A stretch of 64,000 nt of DNA from Rhodomicrobium lacus (GTDB taxonomy: Bacteria; Pseudomonadota; Alphaproteobacteria; Rhizobiales; Rhodomicrobiaceae): positions 310,001 to 374,000 of the forward strand of contig NZ_RZNF01000002.1 in the NCBI RefSeq assembly GCF_003992725.1, in the 5' to 3' direction. The translations under genes were made by a program, and so were the position numbers. The notes below the pieces were generated by a model, which was not told the DNA's origin, ran no database searches, and was given only the letters and a program-made list of their open reading frames with translations. Positions 16,756-23,966 of this stretch are shown one piece after another (the stretch's first letter is position 1; every line of letters starts with the position of its first letter).

Positions 16756-18201
16756 ATGAACGACGGTATATCGCTGGAAATGCTCGCCTTCAATCTTAAG
16801 CTTTTGGGGCGAAAGAGCAGAAAAAAAGTTCTGATCAGCGCGGGCAAGGAGGACGACAAGGCAAGAATGCTTCCCGCGATCCAGCAATTTCTAAGCCTTG
16901 AAGTCGATGTCTTTGCAACGCCGGGCACGCACAGGTTTCTTACGCGGCATGGTATCGACACGGTTGAAATTCACAAGATCACCGATGGACGCGCGCCGAA
17001 CATCCGCACCTTCCTGAACGAGAACCGCTTCGATCTCGTCATCAATGTGCTGACTGGCGACAACGACTACGATGAATCGTCCGACGCCAAGCTCATCCGC
17101 AAGCTCTGTATCGAGAACGGCATCCCGCTCATCACCGATTGCGACGTCGGCATCGAGACCTTGCAGCAGATCGTTCGGGATACCAACAAGGGCACCTTCC
17201 GCTACAAGCTCTCCGACAACTCCGAGCCATGGAACCTTCGCCTTCACTTCATGGAGGCGGTCGAGAAGCTTGGCGGCTTCGCGAGCCATCACGCCCATTT
17301 CGACAAGGCCTACCTCGTCAACATGGAGAACCTGCGTCTCAGCCAGGTCGACATGCAGAAGAAATGGGAGATCTACCGCTACCTCAAGGAAAATTACACC
17401 CACGACGACCTCGTCGAGCGCATCAGCCGCGGCCTTGAGACGATGATCGCGCAAGGCGTGACCTATTGCCGGACGATGGTGGACGCGGACTCGACCGTGG
17501 GGCTGCTGCCGATCAAGGCGGCGGTCGAGGTGAAGAAGCGCTATGCGGATCAAATTCACTTCGAGGTCGGCGTGCAACCGCTGCAAGGTGTGCTCGACCC
17601 GGCGTCCTACGAGCAATACGCCGAAGCCTGCGCGATGGCCGATTATTGCGGAGGGCTCCCCTCGCGCGACCGTCCCCGCCCCGAAGCGCATCTCGACACG
17701 ATCCTCGACCTCGCGAAACGCCTCGGCAAGCCGGTAGACGTGCACGTGGATCAGGAGAACAATCCGCTCGAAAACGAGACGGAGCTTCTCGCCGAAAAGA
17801 CCATCGAGCACGGCATGCAGGGCCGCGTCTTCGGCGTCCATGCGATTTCGCTCGGCGCGAAAAGCGAGCGCGAGCAGGACCGCATCATCCAGAAGATCCT
17901 CGACGCCGACTTGGGCATCGTGATCTGTCCGTCCGCCGCGCTCAGCATGGCGCAACTGCCGATGACGGCGCCGCTGCACAATTCCATCGCGCCGTTCCCG
18001 AAGCTGCTCGCGGCGGGCGTGCGGACCTATCTCGGCGTCGACAACATCCACGACCTGTTCATGCCCATCGTGGACGGCGATGTGTGGACCGAATGCCGGA
18101 TGCTCATGGAGGCCTGCCGCTTCTACGACATCCAGCAGGTGGCGAAATGGGCCTGCGCGCGGCCGATCGCGGCGGAACGGCCCGCCTCGCTTGCCGCGTA
18201 A
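16756..18201 (+). CDS. Fusion of an MGS-like domain and a cytosine-deaminase-like amidohydrolase
   Basis: A 481-aa protein. Residues ~20-135 match the methylglyoxal-synthase-like fold found at the C terminus of carbamoyl-phosphate synthase and in PurH (KVLISAGKEDD, FATPGTHRFL, GRAPNIRTFL, FDLVINVLTG, GIPLITD). Residues ~170-470 match a metal-dependent amidohydrolase closest in pattern to CodA. The HxH pair is His179/His181 in HHAHFDKAY, then His330 in VHVDQENNP, His362 in GVHAIS and Asp429 in GVDNIHD. The metal ligands look intact, so an active deaminase or hydrolase is expected. The N-terminal domain could bind a phosphorylated effector. The substrate is unknown. The start was chosen by ribosome site; an ATG at 16693 is possible. 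Confidence 0.75.
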   Translation: MNDGISLEMLAFNLKLLGRKSRKKVLISAGKEDDKARMLPAIQQFLSLEVDVFATPGTHRFLTRHGIDTVEIHKITDGRAPNIRTFLNENRFDLVINVLTGDNDYDESSDAKLIRKLCIENGIPLITDCDVGIETLQQIVRDTNKGTFRYKLSDNSEPWNLRLHFMEAVEKLGGFASHHAHFDKAYLVNMENLRLSQVDMQKKWEIYRYLKENYTHDDLVERISRGLETMIAQGVTYCRTMVDADSTVGLLPIKAAVEVKKRYADQIHFEVGVQPLQGVLDPASYEQYAEACAMADYCGGLPSRDRPRPEAHLDTILDLAKRLGKPVDVHVDQENNPLENETELLAEKTIEHGMQGRVFGVHAISLGAKSEREQDRIIQKILDADLGIVICPSAALSMAQLPMTAPLHNSIAPFPKLLAAGVRTYLGVDNIHDLFMPIVDGDVWTECRMLMEACRFYDIQQVAKWACARPIAAERPASLAA

Positions 18202-18504
18202 TCGCTTTTGCAGCGGTTTGGCGATCCAGCCGGTTCCGGCACGGAATCGGCTGGATGGCGAAGGCGGAGAGGGGGCGATAGCAGCCGTTCGGAATCTTCG
18301 AACTTAATGCCGGAGAGCCCCAACAAGCGGAAATTAAGCTAGAAGCATTAAACGGCTGTCGCCAATCATGCAAAACACCTTGCAGGTTAGCTGTTGGTTT
18401 AGGGAGTTTCGTGTGATGCTATTGCAGGGGTTTTATCTAATTTGAGTTCAAAAATATCGTTGAGTTTTGAAGAATTCATCTTCGCGCTTATGTGGTTTAA
18501 ATCC
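18202..18504. other. Intergenic region with hairpin
   Basis: A 303-base gap between convergent genes. It contains the inverted repeat at 18222-18257 and an increasingly AT-rich flank leading into the orphan gene on the minus strand. Confidence 0.4.
18222..18257. terminator. Long inverted repeat, probable terminator
   Basis: Arms ATCCAGCCG and CGGCTGGAT (9 bp perfect) sit just after the fusion amidohydrolase stop, with partial further pairing inside the loop (TTCCG..CGGAA). No T-run follows, so termination is likely but not certain. Confidence 0.45.
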
Positions 18505-19167
18505 CTAACCCTCGAGGAAAATAGGGTCTTCTCCTTGTGTGCCTGTTTGCAGGCATATCCTGAATTCTTTTTGATAGGCAAATTGCTTTTGCTTCTTGAA
18601 TGCTACATCTTGCGATGCAAATTCGCCGTGGAACATCTCATCGTCATAGTATTCCACGAGACTCCCTCGAAACCATTGACCGCGACGCTGCAACGCTTCC
18701 TTGACCTGGGCCAGGAATGGTACGGCGGGCGTGATAACGGCATATGAACCAAATTTCAGGCATCGCTCATCAATCAAAATCTGGCTTTGGAAATCCGCTG
18801 CTTGCTCTTTGTCAAGATGGAATTTTCCATCTACTGCACCATATCCGTTAGTATATATAGAATATAGACAAATTATATGTAGGTCTTCGTGGTATTGATA
18901 AGATGTTGAGACGGGAGCTGCTAAGTCATCTTTTGTTATCTCGATATCACCGATTCCGGGAACACTCAGATTTATACGAATATCTTGTGGCTGCCACCAC
19001 ATTGCAACGCCTTCATGCGTGTCCGCCCTGCCATCATCATCGATGGAACACTCCAGTTTCCTAAAATACGAAAGACGATTTAGGTAAAGTTGCCCCCGCA
19101 TAAATGATTCTGCGTACCGTTCTTCGCTGAAGAATTTGATGAAGTACCAAATTTTAGTGGCCGTCAT
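18505..19167 (-). CDS. AT-rich orphan protein of unknown function
   Basis: A 220-aa soluble protein whose gene is markedly more AT-rich than the rest of the window and uses codons the neighbours avoid. It opens KIWYFIKFFSEERYAESFMRG, then has LNRLSYFRKLE and DDGRADTHEGV. Similar N-terminal patterns occur in uncharacterised proteins carried on mobile or defence-related islands (recollection, not a search). No signal peptide, membrane span or catalytic motif is evident. It stands alone between convergent neighbours with no transposase or integrase. Horizontal acquisition is likely from composition. Confidence 0.6.
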   Translation of the reverse strand: MTATKIWYFIKFFSEERYAESFMRGQLYLNRLSYFRKLECSIDDDGRADTHEGVAMWWQPQDIRINLSVPGIGDIEITKDDLAAPVSTSYQYHEDLHIICLYSIYTNGYGAVDGKFHLDKEQAADFQSQILIDERCLKFGSYAVITPAVPFLAQVKEALQRRGQWFRGSLVEYYDDEMFHGEFASQDVAFKKQKQFAYQKEFRICLQTGTQGEDPIFLEG

Positions 19168-19394
19168 GCTTTATACCTTGGAATCAACCTTTGCGCAGCA
19201 CCTACTAGCGTCCATCGCGACCGAACGCTATGCCGATTGGAGGCAATAAGAGATTTTTGGAGCTGAACCCACAAAAAGGGCAAGAAGAAATGTCTGCTCA
19301 CCACCTCTAATTGCTGCCGCTTCGAGCGCCCGTCAATGACCGCATTCGGCCTCGTTCCAGGCTCCGTAAATCCGCTCGCAACCGCCGCCGCCTC
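19168..19394. other. Intergenic region upstream of the metZ promoter
   Basis: The part of the 373-base gap between the orphan gene and metZ that precedes the metZ promoter and riboswitch. Composition moves from AT-rich to GC-rich around 19310, marking the end of the foreign-looking segment. No gene or RNA is recognised before 19395. Confidence 0.4.
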
Positions 19395-19425
19395 TTGACA
19401 TGAGACGCAACGCGGCGTTTTCTAT
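19395..19425 (+). promoter_or_regulatory. Putative sigma-70 promoter of the SAM-II/metZ transcript
   Basis: A perfect -35 TTGACA at 19395-19400 and a weak -10 (TTTCTA) 18 bases later. Transcription would begin about 19430, right at the 5' edge of the SAM-II element, which is where a riboswitch leader should start. Confidence 0.45.
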
Positions 19426-19430
19426 GCAGA

Positions 19431-19487
19431 ACGTGGTCCTTTTGCCGGCCGGCTTGCAGCCACGCTAAACAAATTGCTAAAAGGCCG
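19431..19487 (+). ncRNA. SAM-II riboswitch (metA/metZ leader)
   Basis: The element matches the SAM-II consensus closely. P1 is CGTGG (19432-19436) with CCACG (19460-19464), and the loop holds GGCCGGCTTGCAG. The conserved strand GCTAAACAAATTGCTAAAAGG then ends in GGCCG, which can pair back into the loop to form the pseudoknot. SAM-II elements bind S-adenosylmethionine and repress methionine-synthesis genes in alphaproteobacteria. Here it lies 53 bases ahead of metZ, so high SAM should lower O-succinylhomoserine sulfhydrylase. Confidence 0.9.
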
Positions 19488-19540
19488 CTCGCCCTCTCTC
19501 CCGAAGGCTTACGGCATTTAGCGCCCATGAGAGAGTGACG

Positions 19541-20734
19541 ATGTCCGACCAACAGGGGCCCGACGGCCTCCATCAAGATACGCTTCTCGTCCATTCAGGC
19601 ACGCTGCGCTCGCCCCACGGCGAGACCTCGGAAGCGCTCTATTTGAACTCCGGCTTCACCTATGAAAGCGCCGCCGAGGCCGAAGCCCGCTTCAAGGGCG
19701 AGGCCGAAGGCTATGTCTACAGCCGATACGGCAACCCGACCGTTACCATGTTCGAGACGCGCATCGCCTCGCTCGAAGGCGCCGAGGCCGCGCGCGGCAC
19801 GGCTTCGGGCATGGCGGCGGTGTTCGCTTCGCTCGCTTCCTACCTCAAGGCTGGCGATCATGTGATCGGCGCGAAGGCCGTCTTCGGCGCAAGCCGCGCC
19901 ATCATCGAGGATATCCTTCCCCGCTTTGGCATCGAATCGACCGTCGTGGACGGCAGCAGCCTCGATGCCTGGCGCGCTGCCATCCGCCCGAATACGCGCG
20001 TGCTGTTCTGCGAGAGCCCCGCGAACCCCACGCTCGATCTCGTCGATCTCGAAGGCGTCGCCGGCATCGCGCATGACGCGGGCGCGATCCTGATGGTGGA
20101 CAACGTCTTCGCGACGCCGCTTCTGCAACGGCCTCTCAAGTTCGGCGCCGACGTCGTGATCTACTCGGCGACCAAGCACATCGACGGGCAGGGGCGCTGC
20201 CTCGGCGGCGTCATTCTGTCGACCGAGAAATTCATCACCGATCATGTGCAGGGCTTTCTGCGCCAGACCGGCCCGACACTCTCCGCGTTCAACGCCTGGG
20301 TGCTGCTGAAGGGCCTCGAAACCTTGCCCGTGCGGGTCGAGCGCGAAACGTCAAGCGCGGCGAAGATCGCGGATTTTCTGAGCGAACAGCGCGGCATCGC
20401 GCGCGTGATGTATCCGGGCCGCGCGGACCATCCGCAGGCGGCGCTCGCGAAACGGCAGATGGCATCCGGCGGCCCGTTGGTGGCCTTCTCGCTCGACGTG
20501 GATAAGGACGCCGCGTTCCGGTTCATGGATGCACTGCGCCTTATCAAGATCTCGAACAATCTCGGCGACGCCAAGTCGCTGATCGCGCACCCGGCCACGA
20601 CCACCCATCAGAAACTGTCGGACGAAGCCAAGGCGGAACTTGGCATCACGCCGGGAACGCTCAGGCTTTCTGTTGGTCTTGAGCACCCGGACGACCTCAT
20701 CGAAGACATAGCGCAGGCACTCGCCGGAATTTGA
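19541..20734 (+). CDS. metZ: O-succinylhomoserine sulfhydrylase
   Basis: A PLP enzyme of the Cys/Met-metabolism family that makes homocysteine from O-succinylhomoserine and sulfide. The 397-aa protein has YSRYGNPTVTMFE, SGMAAVFASL, the Asp of MVDNVFATP, and the PLP Lys212 in SATKHIDGQGR. The NLGDAKSLIAHPATTTHQ segment is typical of MetZ rather than MetB. ATG 19541 has a GAGAG ribosome site; GTG 19535 is in frame just upstream. It is controlled by the SAM-II element in its leader. Confidence 0.95.
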   Translation: MSDQQGPDGLHQDTLLVHSGTLRSPHGETSEALYLNSGFTYESAAEAEARFKGEAEGYVYSRYGNPTVTMFETRIASLEGAEAARGTASGMAAVFASLASYLKAGDHVIGAKAVFGASRAIIEDILPRFGIESTVVDGSSLDAWRAAIRPNTRVLFCESPANPTLDLVDLEGVAGIAHDAGAILMVDNVFATPLLQRPLKFGADVVIYSATKHIDGQGRCLGGVILSTEKFITDHVQGFLRQTGPTLSAFNAWVLLKGLETLPVRVERETSSAAKIADFLSEQRGIARVMYPGRADHPQAALAKRQMASGGPLVAFSLDVDKDAAFRFMDALRLIKISNNLGDAKSLIAHPATTTHQKLSDEAKAELGITPGTLRLSVGLEHPDDLIEDIAQALAGI

Positions 20735-20742
20735 TCGCATCC

Positions 20743-20770
20743 AATACCGGAGCGCCAGCGCTCCGGTATT
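20743..20770. terminator. Bidirectional terminator between metZ and the PRC-barrel gene
   Basis: A perfect 12-bp stem (AATACCGGAGCG / CGCTCCGGTATT) with a 4-base loop sits exactly in the short gap between two convergent genes. Confidence 0.75.
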
Positions 20771-20779
20771 CGCTCATCT

Positions 20780-21160
20780 TCACCGATTGATCGACGGGTT
20801 CGACCAGTAAGGCTGCACGGTGTAATGCTCGTGCGTGCGGCTTTCCCAGTCCGCGTTCGCGAAGCTGTCGTCGTCGAGCGGCGGCGAGTTTTCGAGCTGT
20901 TCCTTCGTTATGTCGGTGCGGAAAGCGTCGAGGTCCGCGTCGTAGCTCAGCGCCGACCACGGAATGGGGCGCTCGCTCCGTCCGATGCCAAGGAATCCGC
21001 CGAAGTCCACGACGGCATAGGCGACACGTCCGCCCAGGCAATCGATCATGACTTCCTCGATCGTTCCGATCCGCTCATCGTCGCCGCCGTAGACATAAGC
21101 GCCTTCGACATCGTCGCTCGAAATCAGCTTCCGGCCGGGTTTTATCGCGTCTGTTGACAT
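20780..21160 (-). CDS. PRC-barrel domain protein
   Basis: A 126-aa soluble protein with a PRC-barrel at about residues 8-80 (KLISSDDVEGAYVYG, IGTIEEVMIDCLGGRVAYAVVDFGG, ERPIPWSAL). It has an acidic C-terminal extension ending in aromatic residues (HYTVQPYWSNPSI). PRC barrels occur in photosynthetic reaction-centre H subunits, in RimM, and in many stand-alone stress proteins. This short form resembles the stand-alone type, and its partner is unknown. The gene is divergent from csbD, another stress-type gene. Confidence 0.85.
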   Translation of the reverse strand: MSTDAIKPGRKLISSDDVEGAYVYGGDDERIGTIEEVMIDCLGGRVAYAVVDFGGFLGIGRSERPIPWSALSYDADLDAFRTDITKEQLENSPPLDDDSFANADWESRTHEHYTVQPYWSNPSINR

Positions 21161-21321
21161 GTTCAGTCCTCCTCCGCGCGAAACAAGGCCCGGGCGGTCT
21201 CGTTCCCTTGCCGCCGCTTCGGCAGCAAATAAGCCAAGGCTCTGTCCAAGGTTTCAACCGTCGCCTGGAACTTTCCCCGCAGGAAATCGTTCACCTCTTC
21301 AGTCAAACGGAGGATATATCC

Positions 21322-21522
21322 ATGAATTGGGATCAGATCTCTGGGAACTGGAAACAGTTCGAGGGTAAGGTGCAACAGCAATGGGGCAAGCTTACCGACG
21401 ACGACCTGACCGAAGCCAAGGGCGATGCCAAAGTACTCGCCGGCAAAATTCAGGAACGTTATGGCGTAACCAAGGAGGAAGCGGAGCGTCAGGTCGACGA
21501 GTGGCATCGTTCGCTTCACTGA
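21322..21522 (+). CDS. CsbD family stress protein
   Basis: A 66-aa hydrophilic protein. NWDQISGNWKQFEGKVQQQWGKL followed by DDLTEAKGDAKVLAGKIQERYG is the CsbD signature. CsbD-like proteins are induced by general stress in many bacteria; no biochemical activity is established. GGAGG sits about 8 bases before the ATG. The neighbouring PRC-barrel gene is divergent. Confidence 0.93.
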   Translation: MNWDQISGNWKQFEGKVQQQWGKLTDDDLTEAKGDAKVLAGKIQERYGVTKEEAERQVDEWHRSLH

Positions 21523-21700
21523 CACGCTTCTGCTTTGGCGGCTTGAGCCGCACCGAACAAGGCTCGCCTCGCGCGGGCCTTTTCGTGTTTCGCGGGGCGG
21601 GGGCGAACTGCCAGGACGGCCGAATCGTCACCTTGTATGGCACGGCATCATTTTTCCCGCGCAAAACCGCGCGCGATGGGTTAGCCCTACAGCCCAAAAA

Positions 21701-23167
21701 GTGAGCCGACCCGTGGAACAGCTTCCCATCTTCTTCCAACTCAAGGGCAAAAACGTTGCCGTCTCCGGTGGCGGCGCGCCCGCAGCCCGTCGCGCGGAGC
21801 TTGCCCTTCGCGCGGGCGCGCGCGTCCGCGTCTTCGCCACCCATCTGAGCGACGATTTTCGCGCCCTTATTGACGATCCTCATTTCAGGCACGAGACGCG
21901 GGCCCCGTCGCCCGGCGACATGGCGGGCCTCGCGCTTGCCTTCGCCGCGACCGGCGACCGGACCCAAGACGAGGCGATGGCGGCGCTCGCAGGTGCTGCG
22001 CGCGTGCCCGTCAACGTCGCCGACACGCCCGAGCTTTGCGACTTCATCATGCCCGCCATCGTCGAACGCGATCCGCTTGTGATAGCCATTTCGACCGGCG
22101 GCGCGTCGCCCATCTTCGCGCGCATGATCCGCGCACGGCTCGAAAGCACAATCCCCGCCGCCTATGGCCGCCTTGTCGCGCTCGTCGGCTCATATCGCGA
22201 CCGCCTCGGAGAGCGGCTTTCGGACCTTTCGCAACGCCGCCGCTTCTGGGAAAGGGCGCTCGAAGGCCGCGTGGCCGACCGCTTTCTCGCGGGGCGCGAG
22301 GATGAAGCGCGGGCCGAACTCGAAAACGCGCTCGACGCGGCTGACGACACGGCGCTTGCGAAGGGCGAGGTCTATCTCGTGGGGGCAGGGCCGGGCGACC
22401 CGGACCTTCTGACCTTCCGCGCGCTCCGCCTCATGCAGCGGGCCGACGTCGTGCTCTACGACCGCCTGCTGCCGCCCGGCATCCTGAATCTCGTGCGCCG
22501 CGAGGCCGAGCATATCTATGTCGGCAAGGAGCCGGACAGGCATGCAGTCACGCAGGAGGAAATTTCCGCGAAGCTCGTGCAACTCGCGAAGGAGGGCAAG
22601 CGCGTGCTGCGCCTCAAGGGCGGCGATCCCTTCATGTTCGGGCGAGGCGGGGAGGAGATCGAGGCGCTGGCTGCGGCGGGCATTCCGGTGCAGGTTGTGC
22701 CGGGCGTCACCTCGGCGGCGGGCTGCGCGGCCTATGCGGGCATTCCGCTGACGCATCGCGATCACGCGCAGGCCTGTGTGTTCGTGACGGGGCACGCGCG
22801 AAGCGGCGGCGGCTTGAGCCTCGGCTGGGAAGCGCTCGTGCAGCCGCATCAGACCGTCGTCATCTTTATGGGGCTTGGCCAGCTTGAATTCCTGATGAAA
22901 CAGTTCGTCGCCCATGGCGGCGACCCCGCGCTTCCCGCTGCCATCGTGGAGAACGGAACGCGGCCGAATCAGCGCGTCGTTGTGGGCACGGTCGAGACCA
23001 TCGCCGGAGCGGCCGCGAGCGAGGGCATTCGCGGCCCGGCGCTCGTCATTCTCGGCACCGTCGTCACCTTGCGCGACAGGCTCGTCAGTCCGGGCGGAAC
23101 GGCACGCGACGACCCGGGTACATTCGCAAATGCGCAAGTACGGGAATCGCTGTTGCCTCCTCTTTAG
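21701..23167 (+). CDS. cysG: Siroheme synthase (multifunctional CysG)
   Basis: A 488-aa fusion that converts uroporphyrinogen III to siroheme. The N-terminal NAD-binding dehydrogenase/ferrochelatase half (about 1-210) opens PIFFQLKGKNVAVSGGG. The C-terminal half is the SAM-dependent uroporphyrinogen-III methyltransferase (about 220-470), with YLVGAGPGDPDLLTFRALR, the KGGDPFMFGRGGEE loop, GVTSAAGCAAYAGIPLTHR and the VIFMGLGQ strand. The start is GTG. The usual cysteine-synthesis partner genes do not follow. Siroheme serves sulfite and nitrite reductases, which fits the sulfur supply needed by metZ nearby. Confidence 0.95.
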   Translation: MSRPVEQLPIFFQLKGKNVAVSGGGAPAARRAELALRAGARVRVFATHLSDDFRALIDDPHFRHETRAPSPGDMAGLALAFAATGDRTQDEAMAALAGAARVPVNVADTPELCDFIMPAIVERDPLVIAISTGGASPIFARMIRARLESTIPAAYGRLVALVGSYRDRLGERLSDLSQRRRFWERALEGRVADRFLAGREDEARAELENALDAADDTALAKGEVYLVGAGPGDPDLLTFRALRLMQRADVVLYDRLLPPGILNLVRREAEHIYVGKEPDRHAVTQEEISAKLVQLAKEGKRVLRLKGGDPFMFGRGGEEIEALAAAGIPVQVVPGVTSAAGCAAYAGIPLTHRDHAQACVFVTGHARSGGGLSLGWEALVQPHQTVVIFMGLGQLEFLMKQFVAHGGDPALPAAIVENGTRPNQRVVVGTVETIAGAAASEGIRGPALVILGTVVTLRDRLVSPGGTARDDPGTFANAQVRESLLPPL

Positions 23168-23282
23168 CCGGTATTCTTTTTGCGGTCTTCCGCTGTTTGC
23201 GAGCATGATATATGCGTACCAGCGAATATATTGGCATGCGATACCGCCTTTAGGGCGGTAGCAGCAAAACCGGAGGGGCATC

Positions 23283-23864
23283 ATGATTTTTCGGATCGGC
23301 GCGGTCACGATCTGCACGGCGATTCTCGGCATCGCGGCGGCTGACGCGGGAGAAACGGCAACTCCCGAGGCTCTCGCATCCGAAGCACGGGGCATCGTCG
23401 GCCGCTTCGCCGACAGGCTGAAGGGCGAACTCGTCGCCGCGATGAAAGAGGGCGGCCCCGTCGCCGCCATCGGCGTCTGCAACACCGCCGCGCCCGCGAT
23501 TGCCTCCGAGGCGTCGGCTGGCGGGTGGATCGTGCGGCGCACCTCGCTCAAGCTGCGCAATCCAGCCACCGCGCCCGACGCGTGGGAGACCGAAACGCTC
23601 GCCCGCTTTGAAGCCGCGAAAGCGGGCGGTGCCGATCCGGCGAAGCTCGAACGCGCCGAAATCCTGGAAAGCGATGGAGCACGCCGCTTCCGCTATATGA
23701 AGGCAATTCCGACAGCGGCAGAGCCTTGCCTTGCATGCCACGGGACGAACCTTGCCGAGCCCGTCAAGGCGAAGCTCGCGGAACTTTATCCCGACGACAA
23801 GGCGACGGGCTACAGCGCGGGCGACATCCGGGGGGCTTTCACGCTGTCGAAGCCCCTGCCGTAA
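23283..23864 (+). CDS. Secreted DUF3365 (Tll0287-like) protein with a c-type heme motif
   Basis: A 193-aa protein with a signal peptide (about residues 1-22, ADAG cleavage region). It has a DUF3365/Tll0287-like domain (GVCNTAAPAIA, then RRTSLKLRNPATAPDAWE) and a single CLACH heme site (Cys149, Cys152, His153). It should carry one covalently bound heme in the periplasm and could act as a redox or gas sensor or an electron carrier. Its position beside the hydrogenase cluster, on the opposite strand and convergent with hypF, makes a link possible but unproven. A hairpin (CCGCC/GGCGG, 23246-23260) lies just before its ribosome site. Confidence 0.82.
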   Translation: MIFRIGAVTICTAILGIAAADAGETATPEALASEARGIVGRFADRLKGELVAAMKEGGPVAAIGVCNTAAPAIASEASAGGWIVRRTSLKLRNPATAPDAWETETLARFEAAKAGGADPAKLERAEILESDGARRFRYMKAIPTAAEPCLACHGTNLAEPVKAKLAELYPDDKATGYSAGDIRGAFTLSKPLP

Positions 23865-23966
23865 TTCCGAGCGCCCTGACTCGATTCGACCGATCGCACG
23901 GACATCCGTCAGGCGGAAATGCTACGCGGAAGAAGGCTCCCGCGGTCAGGTCGAACCAACCGAAAG

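Noticed and set aside
18442-18747. A 101-codon plus-strand frame overlapping the orphan gene
   Set aside because: It overlaps the 3' end of the better-supported minus-strand gene and shows no domain or ribosome site.
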